The notes beneath the pieces were generated by a model. That model saw only the letters and a list, made by a program, of their open reading frames with translations, was not told where the DNA came from and did not search any database. The translations under genes and the position numbers were made by a program. This document shows positions 44,682 through 54,299 of a stretch of 64,000 bases of DNA, one piece after another. The stretch comes from Aliirhizobium wenxiniae (lineage in GTDB: Bacteria; Pseudomonadota; Alphaproteobacteria; Rhizobiales; Rhizobiaceae). The stretch's first letter is position 1. Every line of letters begins with the position of its first letter. The stretch covers positions 49,905 through 113,904 of the forward strand of contig NZ_JACHEG010000006.1 in NCBI RefSeq assembly GCF_014201355.1, given 5' to 3'.

Positions 44682-45024
44682 GAATTCCTCCCTCTCCCAA
44701 GTTTTGATTTGTTTCGCCTGATCGTAGGCGTCGATCACTGCAAGCCACTCTATTACATGCAAAATTATGCAGTGCTTGTGAATAGTGCAACTGTGCACAC
44801 CGTTAGGATAGGCCCGTGCTTTCAGATAAAAACGTTATCGGGTTCGCTGATCCGTGGTAGACTATCGTGTTTTTTGCTCACTCGCCGAACTGCAAAGGAA
44901 GCATCACAAGCGATGCAAATTTTTATTGCTGGATCTTGAATCTTAAATTCCACAAAACCAAAACGTTTGCCGCCAGCCGCTGAACCACGGGTTGGTGGAG
45001 CGGCGCTTTTGGCGTTCCCGTCCC

Positions 45025-45522
45025 ATGTTGCTCCAAGGAGGATATGGCTATGGCAACATCTACGACTACGCACCTCTCTACCGCTCAAGCGTGGGCTTTG
45101 ACCGAATCTTCAATCTTCTGGAAAATGCTCAGCGCGCCCGCTCGACCAATGACTGGCCGCCCTATGAAATCGCCAAAACGGATTACGACACCTATCGCAT
45201 CTCGATCGCGGTGGCGGGCTTTGCACAGGACGATCTTGACAACACCTTCCAGTCCAATCTCCTGACGGTCACTGCCAGGAAGCAGGATTCCACACCGGAG
45301 GGCTACTTGCATCGCGGAATTGCGGGCCGCCCGTTCGAGCACCGCTTTGAACTTGCTGATCATGTTCGGGTGAGCGGGGCGGATCTGAGCAATGGCCTCC
45401 TGACGATCGAGCTTGTCCGCGAGATTCCGGAAGCTCTTAAACCGCGGAAGATTTCGATCCAGAACGCGCCTGCGTTGACCTCGGTCTCTTCTACACAAAT
45501 CGAAGCGCAGAAAGCGGCTTGA
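45025..45522 (+). CDS. Hsp20 small heat-shock protein, start region damaged
   Basis: About 165 residues from ATG 45025. Alpha-crystallin domain: NDWPPYEIAKTDYDTYRISI, FQSNLLTVTARKQD, YLHRGIAGRPFEHRFELADH and LLTIELVREIP. Rhizobial relatives begin roughly M-x-N-Y-D-F-x-PLYRSTVGFDR. Here the matching NIYDYAPLYRSSVGFDR has its expected start ATG (45050), with AAGGAGG upstream, in a different frame. One missing base after 45053 would explain this. The in-frame ATG 45025 has no ribosome site and adds an odd MLLQGGYGYG. The gene may be poorly or not expressed unless reads correct the sequence. Confidence 0.75.
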   Translation: MLLQGGYGYGNIYDYAPLYRSSVGFDRIFNLLENAQRARSTNDWPPYEIAKTDYDTYRISIAVAGFAQDDLDNTFQSNLLTVTARKQDSTPEGYLHRGIAGRPFEHRFELADHVRVSGADLSNGLLTIELVREIPEALKPRKISIQNAPALTSVSSTQIEAQKAA

Positions 45523-45597
45523 TGAAGAGGTTCTATTGAGACAGGGCGCCGTTATTGGTGGCGCCCGTCAACATTCCGGGTTGGGAGAGAGAGAGCT

Positions 45598-45890
45598 ATG
45601 AAACCCAATGTGTTCAGAGAGCCCGTAACTGTTCTCGTCGGCCTTGGCTTCCCATGGACGCTTACCGACACCTCGTAGAATGGCCGGCGTCGTTCAGGGA
45701 CGCGGTACACTCTGTCGCCCTGAAAGCATGCCAAGCCGCGCTCCGTGGCGAGATCGAAGCGGACACGGCGCGAGGTTTCTTTGTGGCGTTCGCGCAAAAG
45801 CATGAGCTACTTTCAACCGAAACGCCTGCGGCCGTGGCATCCCGATCGCGTAGCGACAGCGATCTCACGTCCAGTGAGGCCGTGCCATGA
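45598..45890 (+). pseudogene. DUF982 gene with internal frameshifting deletion
   Basis: ATG 45598, with GGGAGAG upstream, begins MKPNVFREPVTVLVGLGFPW, a normal DUF982 N-terminus, and then runs to a stop. In another frame the family continues as MDAYRHLVEWPASFRDAVHS, VALKACQAALRGEIEADTAR and FFVAFAQKHELL to TGA 45890. About ten residues (the segment between GLGFP and DAYR) plus the frame are missing, so a deletion of around 25-30 bases is the likely cause. The intact paralogue is at 4741-4986. Confidence 0.82.
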
Positions 45891-46533
45891 GCAAGATGAT
45901 GTTGCAGAAGTTCGTCGAGAGCGTGGTGGGCTACGGGGCAGATTGTTCTGATGCGAGGTATGCAGCTTCGACGCCCGATTGATGTGGTGAAGGCGCCGTT
46001 TTTTTCTAACAAGGATATTCGGACTATCCTCGCTGCCCGGGCATCCGATTTCTGTGCCATCCATTCGAGGCCGGCACTGCGGCAATTGCCAGGAACACCG
46101 ACACCTGTGTCGGTCGATGAGGTCCATTCGGCACTCAAAGAACTTGATGGAAGGTGTTGCACCTAGAACAAACGCGTCGGTTTTTCTCTTGGGCGGATCG
46201 ACGTGCCAAGCTCTGGCGGATAATGAGTGCTGCGCCGACCGTCAGCCCTCCAAAACGCAATCAGAGAGACATCGATCGGTTGGCCTCCGAAGGACGAAAT
46301 CAAGGATCGGTGGCGGTTGGACAATCGCGAGGCGCCCTTCAACATCGACCAGACAAGCCGGTTCCGGCGGGGTGCGAACAGGCCTGTGCAGCACGCGGCT
46401 AGAGGACAGTAAGGAAAATGTCGGCGAGAAAGGCTGCCATCAAGGCTGCGCCTCGCGGATTTAACCGGCTTGGCGAAGACATTGCCGCCAAGCCTAGGGA
46501 TGGCCAGGGGCAGGCGCCACCTGCCGTCGGCTC
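45891..46533. other. Gene-poor stretch
   Basis: Several short plus-strand frames (for example 45951-46166 and 46154-46402) lack ribosome sites and family resemblance. I see no RNA or repeat. Confidence 0.5.
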
Positions 46534-47121
46534 TCAGACACTATCGGCGCCACTGGTCTTCTTGGTAGGAGGGCCCTCATTTACCGAGGACGTCCGCAAG
46601 TCCCCGAGCTTTTTGCGGGCGGTGGCCCGGGATGCTTCGACGCCTTCGGCAAAGCCGCTCCGGTCACTGTAGCTACGTCGCTCACCACTGTGGCGAATAT
46701 GGCGGACCGTGTGTGCACCTGTGGCGACAAAATCGAGGAGCGTGACCCCAGCAACCATAAGCATAGCCAGGACAGCATTGTCGCGCTTCGGATTTTCGGG
46801 CCGTATGGCCGTCGCCAGCGTGGCAATATCAAGCGCGTCACCGGCGATCCTGCTGTTGAGCCCGGCTCGCTTGTCGACCGACAGCGTCATGACCCCGGAG
46901 GCGATCTCCCGTATTCCATAGGCACGAACAAGATTCTCCTTGCCGCGCATGCCGAGCGCCCCTGTGACTTTTTCGGCGGCAATGAACTCGACAATCCCGA
47001 GATCGATGCTGAACCAACCGAGATTTCGCGCTAGACGATCTGAGGAACTGAGCGAGCTCGGCCCTGACCGAAGAACCTTTGGATCGCGCTCCGATCTGGT
47101 CATGTTGCTGGGAAACGCCAT
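46534..47121 (-). CDS. Membrane protein of unknown function, partner of the zinc alcohol dehydrogenase
   Basis: 195 residues. The start follows AGGAGGTTCTGAC, 12 bases after the stop of the dehydrogenase gene, so the two form an operon. The conserved part SDRLARNLGWFSIDLGIVEF, then KVTGALGMRGKENLVRAYGI and REIASGVMTL, and the segments GDALDIATLATAI and DNAVLAMLMVAGVTLLDFVA make about four hydrophobic helices. In other rhizobia similar sequences form the N-terminal membrane part of longer proteins annotated as cyclase/dehydrase, with a polyketide-cyclase domain; here that domain is absent and the tail is polar. Confidence 0.75.
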   Translation of the reverse strand: MAFPSNMTRSERDPKVLRSGPSSLSSSDRLARNLGWFSIDLGIVEFIAAEKVTGALGMRGKENLVRAYGIREIASGVMTLSVDKRAGLNSRIAGDALDIATLATAIRPENPKRDNAVLAMLMVAGVTLLDFVATGAHTVRHIRHSGERRSYSDRSGFAEGVEASRATARKKLGDLRTSSVNEGPPTKKTSGADSV

Positions 47122-47133
47122 GTCAGAACCTCC

Positions 47134-48309
47134 TTATGGTTTCAGCACCACTTTGATACAGCTGTCCTTCTTGTCGCGAAACACCTTGTACATCTCGGGT
47201 CCTTCTTCGAGCCCAACGGTATGGGTGATCACGAATGACGGGTCGATCTGGCCCTCCTCGATGCGGCGCAGAAGATCGTCTGTCCAGCGGCGCACATGGG
47301 TTTGCCCCATTCGGAAGGTGAGGCTCTTGTTCATGGCCGGCCCCATCGGGATCTTATCGACGAGCCCGCCATAAACCCCGGGGATTGAGATGATCCCACC
47401 GGGCCTGCAGACATAGATCATCTCACGCAAAACATGCGGCCGGTCACTCTCGAGCATGACCACCTGCTTGGCGCGGTCCAGCAACGTATCCGGCTGACCC
47501 ATCGAGACGTGGCTTTCCAATCCTACCGCATCAATGCATTTTTCCGGTCCCTTGCCATCCGTCAACTCGTTGAGCCGCTCGACAACGCTTTCGTGCTCAA
47601 AGTTAATGGTGATCGCGCCGCCGGCTTCAGCCATCGAAAGACGTTCCGGAATGCAGTCGATAGCAACTACCTGCTTGGCTCCCAGAAGCACGGCACTGCG
47701 GATCGTCATCTGGCCGACCGGACCACAGCCCCAGACGACCACCGTATCGGTCGGCTCGATATCGCACTGTGCGGCCGCCTGCCAACCCGTCGGGAAGATA
47801 TCGCCGAGGAATAGGACCTGCTCGTCCGTCAGACTGTCCGGTACCTTGATGTGGGTCTTGTCGGCAAAGGGCACTCTGAGGTACTCAGCCTGACCACCGG
47901 GATAACCTCCGGTCAGGTGCGTATAGCCAAACAGGCCCGCCGTGGTATGGCCGAAAGCTTTGTCGGCCATTTCCTTGTTGCGGTTGGTCCTCTCGCAAAC
48001 TGAGAAGTTGCCGCGCTTGCATTGATCACAGTCACCGCAGTTAATAGTGAACGGAACAACAATGCGATCGCCTTTCTTGAGGCTGCCGTTCATCTCAGAG
48101 CCGGTTTCGACCACCTCGCCCATCATCTCGTGTCCCATGATGTCGCCAGGCTTCATCGCCGGAATGAAATTATGGAAGAGATGAAGGTCAGAGCCGCATA
48201 TCGCGCAGCTCGTGACTTTGATGATCGCATCACGGGGATGTTCGATTTCGGGATCCGTTACGGTGTCGCAGCGGATGTCTTCCTTGCCGTGCCAAACGAG
48301 TGCGCGCAT
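47134..48309 (-). CDS. Zinc-dependent alcohol dehydrogenase (formaldehyde-dehydrogenase-like)
   Basis: 391 residues from ATG 48309 (AGGAGAAGGC upstream). Catalytic zinc ligands are in SCAICGSDLHLFHNF and GHEMMGEVVETG; the structural zinc Cys cluster is CGDCDQCKRGNFSVC. NAD site: VVWGCGPVGQMTIRSAVLLG. The insert after the structural zinc and the AVGLESH segment match glutathione-independent formaldehyde dehydrogenases and related rhizobial stress ADHs. An EcfG-type promoter lies 94 bases upstream. It probably oxidises alcohols or aldehydes made under stress. Confidence 0.9.
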   Translation of the reverse strand: MRALVWHGKEDIRCDTVTDPEIEHPRDAIIKVTSCAICGSDLHLFHNFIPAMKPGDIMGHEMMGEVVETGSEMNGSLKKGDRIVVPFTINCGDCDQCKRGNFSVCERTNRNKEMADKAFGHTTAGLFGYTHLTGGYPGGQAEYLRVPFADKTHIKVPDSLTDEQVLFLGDIFPTGWQAAAQCDIEPTDTVVVWGCGPVGQMTIRSAVLLGAKQVVAIDCIPERLSMAEAGGAITINFEHESVVERLNELTDGKGPEKCIDAVGLESHVSMGQPDTLLDRAKQVVMLESDRPHVLREMIYVCRPGGIISIPGVYGGLVDKIPMGPAMNKSLTFRMGQTHVRRWTDDLLRRIEEGQIDPSFVITHTVGLEEGPEMYKVFRDKKDSCIKVVLKP

Positions 48310-48402
48310 TGCCTTCTCCTGCGGTTGTTGCAAAAAAGACGATGGTTTGATCTCGCTAGCGCTACGTTGGGCAGGCACTGCCAAGTCATCGCCTGCTCCG
48401 CC

Positions 48403-48427
48403 AACACCTGCGGGTGATGGAAGTTCC
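48403..48427 (-). promoter_or_regulatory. EcfG/RpoE2-type promoter candidate for the zinc ADH operon
   Basis: On the minus strand GGAAC (48427-48423), a 16-base spacer and TGTT (48406-48403) fit the consensus with one mismatch, upstream of the ADH start at 48309. Confidence 0.5.
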
Positions 48428-48845
48428 CCGTTTATTTGAGTAAGGCTGACATTGAGCGCTCCGCAGTATGTTCTTTGCAAGTGTTACAAGGCTTTTTGCG
48501 AGCTTGAAATGGACATATCACAGGTAGCGTGCTTACGTTTAAGGGACTGCAGCTTGATTGAGCGCCCACGGCGATAATCTGCCTTGTTATATCCGAACGA
48601 GCGCCGAGGATCCGCGCCGGCCAGGGCGCAGCGTAGTTATGTCGCAATGCCCTACGGCGCTTAAATTGTCCTGCAGCGGTTCATACATGCAGTCCAGCCA
48701 GTGAAGCCAAAAAGCTACCCAGTGTTATTTACATATAACTAATATCAGACAACTCGTCTCCGCGCTCGAATCAGTAAGCGCCAATGATCAGATCAGAGAC
48801 ATTTAATGACACGCACCTTCGCGTTTCAGGCCGCCCCCGGCATCA
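48428..48845. other. Intergenic region
   Basis: No convincing gene is present in this AT-richer stretch between the ADH promoter and the ArsR remnant. Confidence 0.5.
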
Positions 48846-49121
48846 CCGCTTCTTTCTCTCTTGGGCAACGAGAAAAGAATCCAAGTCCTAGGTTTGATTG
48901 CAAAGCGATAATGGGACGTCCGCTCTTTGGCAACCCAGGTCGGGTTGAGCCAGTCCGCATTATCGCAGCATCTCACGAAGCTGCGTGATGGCAAACTTGT
49001 GACTGTCCGGCGTGAGGCGCGGACGCTTCACTATCATTGCTCTTCGCCTTCCGTCATTCTCATTCTCGGCGTTCTGAAAGACCTTTTCTACGAGAATGCC
49101 GACCTTGCTTACGCAGCTTAA
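48846..49121 (+). pseudogene. ArsR-family regulator with ochre codon and no start
   Basis: One frame encodes SLLGNEKRIQVLGLIAKR, then TAA (48909-48911), then WDVRSLATQVGLSQSALSQH and LTKLRDGKLVTVRREARTLHYH, the winged helix of an ArsR-type repressor. The TAA sits where relatives often have Glu (GAA). Upstream of about 48846 the frame meets a stop before any start codon, so the N-terminus is gone as well. It may survive as a C-terminal fragment from ATG 48927, but that lacks the first helices. Confidence 0.8.
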
Positions 49122-49127
49122 TCGGTC

Positions 49128-51320
49128 TTAGGCGCGCCCGGATTTCGTTTCGGTCGCGCCCAACCTTGCTCGAGAGGCGAAGGCGACGGCCGCGTCACGG
49201 GGCAGAGGCCGCGACAGTAGAAAGCCTTGAAGATCGTCACAGCCGAGGCTTTCCAGAGCTGCACGCTGTTCAGCCGTTTCGACGCCTTCCGCAGTTATTT
49301 TAAGTCCTTTTGCACGCGCCATATCGATCATGGCTATGACAAGCGCTCGGCTATCGCTGCGATCCATTTCGTCGATGAATGACTTGTCGATCTTTACACG
49401 ATCAACCTCAATCTTTTGAACCCGGGAGAAGGAAGAGTAGCCGGTCCCGAAGTCGTCGATCGCGAACCGAACACCCGCTGTCCGCAACTTTGCAATCGTT
49501 CTTTCGAGGTCGCCAGCATTATCTGTGGCTGCCGTTTCCGTCATCTCGATTTCGAGCCTCTCGGGGCTAATGCGCCACTTATTGAGAGTGGTTAGAACGC
49601 GGCGCGCGTAGTCAGTTGAGCCAAGCTCGACCGCGGAGGAGTTGACTGCGATCGTGATGTCTGGAAGTGCAATCATCGTCTTGCACGCGTCGTCGAGAAC
49701 AAATGCACCGATTTCGCCGATCAGACCGATCTCCTCAGCAAGAGGGATGAACTGGTCGGGACTGATATAACCGAGAGTAGGGTGCTTCCACCGAGCGAGC
49801 GCCTCCAGCGAGCAGAGGGTCCCGCCGCTCGTAGAGAAAACGGGTTGGTAGAAAACCTCTAGCTGGCTGCGAGTCGAGACGGCCGACCTGAGGTCATTCT
49901 CCAGCCTTCTGCGATTGCGCAGCAATTCGTCCATGTGCTCGCCGAATATCGCGTAGTTGTTTCGGCCCGCAGCTTTGGCGTGATACAGCGCGATATCGGC
50001 TTGGCGGGTCAGCTCCAACGGGTCGCACGGCCCGCTTGCGCAGGCTACGCCCACGCTTGCTCCTATTGCGATATGGGCCGTTCCGATCTCAAAGGGCGTC
50101 TTCAGGGAGTGCACGAGCTCGTCTGCCAGAGTCGCTGCATTTTGCGCGTCGTCTGCCTGCAGCAGGATTGTGAACTCGTCACCGCCAATTCTCGCGATCA
50201 GAGCTTCCGGCAGCAGTTCACGCATGCGAGCTGCGGCCAAGCCAATCAGCTTATCGCCGACAGGATGGCCAAATGTGTCGTTGACGGCCTTGAAGCGATC
50301 GAGATCGACGAACAACACGCAGCTAAGATCGGCCTCTGGAACGTCAGCCAGCCGTCGATCAAGTTGCTCACCAAAGTGGGCACGGTTTGCAAGTCCTGTG
50401 AGCCCGTCGTGAGAAGCTTGATGCTTTAACTCGGCACGGCTTGCGGCCAATCGCTCCGACCGGCGCCAGATGGCTCCGCCAGCAAGGCTTCCGCCAGCGA
50501 ATAATGCGACAAACGCGAGCAGCAGCGCAGGGGTGGTCGCCGCAAACACATGATGCCCAGGCCGGAATGGCTTCCACCGGAAGTAACCGAATGTTCTGCC
50601 GCCTTTTGCTTTCAAAGGTACGAAAGCGATTGTCCGATCTTGTGGTTCATTTGCGGTGAACTCGAGCTCCGTAAATTCGTATTCCTTTCCTATCTCAGCA
50701 GGCAAATCGCCGTCGAGATAGCGGACAGCAATGTGGAGCATCTCTTGTCCCGGGACCTGGTTGATGTCGCCCGTGTCGGACACGATAGGCTTAACACTGA
50801 CGATTGCCGGCCGAAAACCAACGTAGGAGAGATCGGCCTCGCCGATCGAGAGGATCCGGCCATTCGTGCCTCCAGTGTCTTCTGCAATGAGCCGTGCACG
50901 TAGTGCCTCTGCAAGCGGCAGATACGCATTCCGAAGGTCGTCAGGTGAAGGGGAATAATCTGCGTCTGCCGTAAATCGATACAAAGTCGTAAGGTCGGAC
51001 GTCAGGACAAGCGCCGCATCGTGGCCGAAATAACTGTGCATCCACGAACCAAGGTTGGTTTCAATCCATTCAAGGTTTCCGATTTGCGTGTTCTTGACGG
51101 CGTCATCCCAGACAGTAGCGCTCTCCTGGTCATGAGCAATGCCTGCCTTGAGTTTCGCAACGGTCAGTGTGACGAGATCGCGTTGCCTTGACACTGCGAC
51201 TTCGTCGCTGCGCGCTGCTGCCCAGCTCAGGCTCAGAAAAAGCAAACCGCACAGCAGAAGAGAGGCACAGGCCGGAAGAATCCATCTTAGAACAAACTGG
51301 GATTGCAGCTGCATTGTCAT
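49128..51320 (-). CDS. CHASE4-GGDEF-EAL cyclic-di-GMP signalling protein
   Basis: 730 residues. TM1 is about residues 12-34. A periplasmic CHASE4-type domain (about 45-250) contains DESATVWDDAVKNTQ-like LKAGIAHDQESATVWDDAVK. TM2 is about 262-285. GGDEF: HDGLTGLANRAHFGEQLDRR with the active site IGGDEFTILL. EAL: SLEALARWKHPTLGYISPDQ, with E-A-L, DDFGTGYSSFSRV and KIDKSFIDEM present. Both catalytic signatures look intact, so the protein could make and degrade c-di-GMP; many such hybrids act mainly as phosphodiesterases. It senses an external cue through CHASE4. Adjacent ArsR remnant is convergent. Confidence 0.93.
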   Translation of the reverse strand: MTMQLQSQFVLRWILPACASLLLCGLLFLSLSWAAARSDEVAVSRQRDLVTLTVAKLKAGIAHDQESATVWDDAVKNTQIGNLEWIETNLGSWMHSYFGHDAALVLTSDLTTLYRFTADADYSPSPDDLRNAYLPLAEALRARLIAEDTGGTNGRILSIGEADLSYVGFRPAIVSVKPIVSDTGDINQVPGQEMLHIAVRYLDGDLPAEIGKEYEFTELEFTANEPQDRTIAFVPLKAKGGRTFGYFRWKPFRPGHHVFAATTPALLLAFVALFAGGSLAGGAIWRRSERLAASRAELKHQASHDGLTGLANRAHFGEQLDRRLADVPEADLSCVLFVDLDRFKAVNDTFGHPVGDKLIGLAAARMRELLPEALIARIGGDEFTILLQADDAQNAATLADELVHSLKTPFEIGTAHIAIGASVGVACASGPCDPLELTRQADIALYHAKAAGRNNYAIFGEHMDELLRNRRRLENDLRSAVSTRSQLEVFYQPVFSTSGGTLCSLEALARWKHPTLGYISPDQFIPLAEEIGLIGEIGAFVLDDACKTMIALPDITIAVNSSAVELGSTDYARRVLTTLNKWRISPERLEIEMTETAATDNAGDLERTIAKLRTAGVRFAIDDFGTGYSSFSRVQKIEVDRVKIDKSFIDEMDRSDSRALVIAMIDMARAKGLKITAEGVETAEQRAALESLGCDDLQGFLLSRPLPRDAAVAFASRARLGATETKSGRA

Positions 51321-52083
51321 TCTGGGGGCACGCCATCTGTATTTGACAGCTCCGTAAAACAGCAGTTGTTAAAACGTCGGCAAGCAAACTGGTTAGAGGC
51401 CGGTTAATGGCGGATTGTACGCAACCGTACGGTCTGAGCCAGCAATATGATCTGAGGCTTGCTGTGATCTCAGGTAAGCTTCACGCAAGCCTTGATCCGC
51501 AGAAGACGCGGTGTTTAGGCGGGAAACTCCATAACGATCATGAGGATCGGCGATGAACTTTGACATTGGGACCATATTCGACTGGCAGCAGCGAGGAGTG
51601 AACGCTCGGGTACTGGGTCTCTCGGCAAGCTGAAACCCTGTCGCCCCTTACGTTGAAAAAGCGAGCTGTCCTCAGGAGAGAAATTGCTGGCTTCAGAAAG
51701 CAGAAGTTTGGCTATTCGGCTGGAATATTGAAGATGCTGCGCGAGTGGGGCTCTGACTGTTTTTCGCGGCCAGCACCGCGTGACCAAAAAGTTCGCGTTA
51801 ATAGCTCCTACGACATTGCCGGCGTATATCGTCGAGCTAGGACCGAGGCGTATTTCAAACATATTCAACGATAGGTTTGGTGACGTTGACGGCAAAGCAC
51901 GGATCACCGACCCCGAGGTGATTAGATCCACCGCCGGCCCACCGCCCTGACATCACGTGGCTGGCGACTAGGGGACTGAACGGGGCCGTGCTTTGGAAGC
52001 CCGCCTTTCGCCGGAGTTCTTCGAGTGAGGTGCTTCATCCAGCAGCAGCACCTCACACAACTTCACACCTATGGGTAACTTCC
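51321..52083. other. Gene-poor stretch with relics
   Basis: A 26-codon frame from ATG 51553 (MNFDIGTIFDWQQRGVNARV) looks like the start of a small rhizobial protein but stops at 51631. Longer frames on either strand are not protein-like. No RNA gene recognised. Confidence 0.45.
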
Positions 52084-52974
52084 TTAGGAAAGCGATATTT
52101 TCTTCAGCTCCTCGGCGAGCACGTCAAACACGATACGGCAACATGCGCTACCACGCAGATCCTCGTGCATGACGACCCAGGTTTCCAGGTCGACGTTAAA
52201 CCCGTCAGGAAGCACCCGCACCAGATCAGGATCCGCGGCGGCGATGGGCACTTGGCAGATGCCGATCCCAAAGCCCGCGCGGATCGCCGCTAGCTGCGCG
52301 ACGTCACTATCGACGCGCAACGCGAAGGCGCTTCGGCTAAGACCGGGGTAGCGCTGCGCGATCTCCCGGATCGCGGGCGTCTCAGTATCGAAACCAATCA
52401 GGTCATGGCCCGCCAGCGCCTCCATGCTGTTGGGCACGCCCCGGCGCTCCAGGTATCGGCGATGCGCATGCAAACCGATTGGGATCACGCCGATCCTTTT
52501 CGCAACCAAGGCCTGTTGTTCAGGTTGAACCATTCGGATCGCGATATCCGCCTTGCGCTGGAGGAGGTCATCCACGGAATTCGAGAGTGATAGTTCGATC
52601 ACGATTGAGGGGTAGTGTTCACGTAACCGCGTCAGAATCGAGGGCAGATGTTCGATGCCCACGACTTCGCTCGCGCTGATGCGCACCGTGCCGCTGACTT
52701 CACCGGTGCGCCCCTCGGCCATGCGGAGAAGTGCCGCCGACACGGAGGCCAATGATTCCGCGAGCGGCTGTAGCTCCAACGCGGCGTCGGTCGGCGACAG
52801 ACCGCGCTGGGTGCGGACGAAGAGTGTCGTTCCGAGAGCATGCTCCAGCGCATCGATGTGACGCGCGACGCTTGGCTGCGTCAATCCAAGCGCTCGCGCC
52901 GCGCCCGACAGCGACCCATCTCGTAGCACGGCATGAAAGGTTCTATAGAGGTCCCAGCTAGGATCTGAGTTCAT
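52084..52974 (-). CDS. LysR-family transcriptional regulator
   Basis: 296 residues from ATG 52974. Winged helix: DLYRTFHAVLRDGSLSGAAR then ALGLTQPSVARHIDALEHAL; effector domain from GEVSGTVRISASEVVGIEHL. The long frame upstream of 52974 runs antisense through the neighbouring gene and is not part of it. Only 78 bases separate it from the divergent epimerase-like gene, and that gap is AT-rich with TATA-like and TnA-type palindromic sequence suited to LysR binding. Confidence 0.92.
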   Translation of the reverse strand: MNSDPSWDLYRTFHAVLRDGSLSGAARALGLTQPSVARHIDALEHALGTTLFVRTQRGLSPTDAALELQPLAESLASVSAALLRMAEGRTGEVSGTVRISASEVVGIEHLPSILTRLREHYPSIVIELSLSNSVDDLLQRKADIAIRMVQPEQQALVAKRIGVIPIGLHAHRRYLERRGVPNSMEALAGHDLIGFDTETPAIREIAQRYPGLSRSAFALRVDSDVAQLAAIRAGFGIGICQVPIAAADPDLVRVLPDGFNVDLETWVVMHEDLRGSACCRIVFDVLAEELKKISLS

Positions 52975-53052
52975 ATATATCCGTATAGCATATGCAGAAA
53001 TTTCGGCAATTTCATTAGAGCTGGATTCACTCGATGATCTCCATATCAAACG

Positions 53053-54060
53053 ATGGAGATCGAGATGGAACAGAAGATTGCATTGGTTCTGGGTGCGACA
53101 GGCGGCATCGGCGGCGAAGTCGCCGCGCGCCTTTCCGCCTTTGGCTGGCAGGTGCGCGCGCTTAATCGCAAGCCCGAGCGGGCAAAGAATGGTGGTCTGG
53201 ATTGGATCAAAGGAGACGCACTTGTCGCGAGCGACGTTCTGACTGCTGCACAAGGCGCGTCGCTGATCGTACACGCCGTCAACCCGCCTAGCTATCGGGA
53301 TTGGGAAAAGCTGGTCCTGCCAATGCTGGAAAACACGATCGCGGCGGCAAAGGCAAACGGTGCGCGGATCCTCCTGCCGGGCACGGTCTATAATTACGGC
53401 CCCGACGCCTTTCCCGAGATCACCGAGGACGCACCGCAAAACGCTCTCACTCGGAAAGGGCAGATTCGTGTGGAGATGGAGCGCCGGCTGCAGCAGGCGA
53501 CCCGGAACAGCGCGGCCAAGGTGCTGATCGTGCGCGCCGGCGATTTCTTCGGCCCGGGGGCCGCGAATAACTGGTTCAGCCAGGGGCTCATCAAACCCGG
53601 CGCCCGTCCGAACACGATTACTTATCCCGGCAAACGCGGTGTTGCTCACCAATGGGCCTATATCCCCGACGTTGCTGAGACGATGGTCCGGCTCCTCGAA
53701 CAGGACGGTCTCGCAGACTTCGCGACCTTCCACATGGACGGGCAATGGGATGCCGACGGCACACGTATGACCGACGCCATCCGCCGTACGCTTGGCTCAC
53801 CCATTGTGCCCGTCAAGCCTATGCCCTGGTGGCTGATGCGAATTGCCGCGCCGTTGGTGCCGTTGATGAGGGAATTGTACGAGATGAAATATCTCTGGGC
53901 GTACCCTATCCGCCTCGTCAATACGAAGCTCGAAGCGGCGATCGGTTCCGAGCCGCGCACGCCGCTCGATGAGGCGGTTAAGACCACGCTGGTGGCGATC
54001 GGATGCGTCCAACTGCCCGCCAAGCCAACGCCGCAAGCGCGGGAGCCAGCAATTGCGTGA
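53053..54060 (+). CDS. NAD(P)-binding epimerase/reductase-like protein
   Basis: 335 residues (ATG 53053; ATG 53065 with GGAG 6 bases ahead is equally likely). Rossmann motif VLGATGGIGGEVAARLSAFG, then LLPGTVYNYGPDAFPEI with the YxxxK-like Tyr, and RAGDFFGPGAANNWFSQGL typical of extended SDR/NmrA-like proteins. It probably reduces or isomerises a small metabolite; specificity unknown. The LysR gene is divergent and likely controls it. Confidence 0.87.
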   Translation: MEIEMEQKIALVLGATGGIGGEVAARLSAFGWQVRALNRKPERAKNGGLDWIKGDALVASDVLTAAQGASLIVHAVNPPSYRDWEKLVLPMLENTIAAAKANGARILLPGTVYNYGPDAFPEITEDAPQNALTRKGQIRVEMERRLQQATRNSAAKVLIVRAGDFFGPGAANNWFSQGLIKPGARPNTITYPGKRGVAHQWAYIPDVAETMVRLLEQDGLADFATFHMDGQWDADGTRMTDAIRRTLGSPIVPVKPMPWWLMRIAAPLVPLMRELYEMKYLWAYPIRLVNTKLEAAIGSEPRTPLDEAVKTTLVAIGCVQLPAKPTPQAREPAIA

Positions 54061-54120
54061 GCGGTCCGCTCCGGCCTGCGGCCGGGGCGACCTATTCAGT
54101 CAAAAAACGGAGGAAGAGAA

Positions 54121-54204
54121 ATGCGCTTACAGGCGAAGAGACTAACTGTTGCAGCGCTCACGCTCGCCACAGCGTTTGCGAGGTGGCTGCTGCGCACGGC
54201 CTAA
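54121..54204 (+). pseudogene. Signal-peptide start of a lost exported protein
   Basis: AACGGAGGAAGAGAA precedes ATG 54121, an excellent ribosome site. The frame reads MRLQAKRLTVAALTLATAFA, a Sec leader, then RWLLRTA and TAA at 54204. The rest of the gene is missing; a different sequence joins at about 54180-54205. This looks like a rearrangement breakpoint. Confidence 0.6.
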
Positions 54205-54299
54205 GATCACCACCGGCCCGGGGTGGGGGTTCGAACCCGTTCGACCCCCCTATCTTGGCCTTCGCTCAAATCTAGTTTCAAATCAGCTTTCGGCTTCGG

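Noticed and set aside
46154..46402. 82-codon plus-strand frame rich in Arg
   Set aside because: No ribosome site and no recognisable domain.
51553..51633. 26-codon frame MNFDIGTIFDWQQRG
   Set aside because: Looks like the start of a small rhizobial protein, but it ends at once and I cannot confirm a family; treated as a relic.
51515..51931. 138-codon minus-strand open frame
   Set aside because: No ribosome site, uneven composition, and it crosses the likely promoter region of neighbouring genes.
52975..53745. Long N-terminal extension of the LysR frame
   Set aside because: It is antisense to the epimerase gene, reads as shadow sequence, and a normal LysR start lies at 52974.
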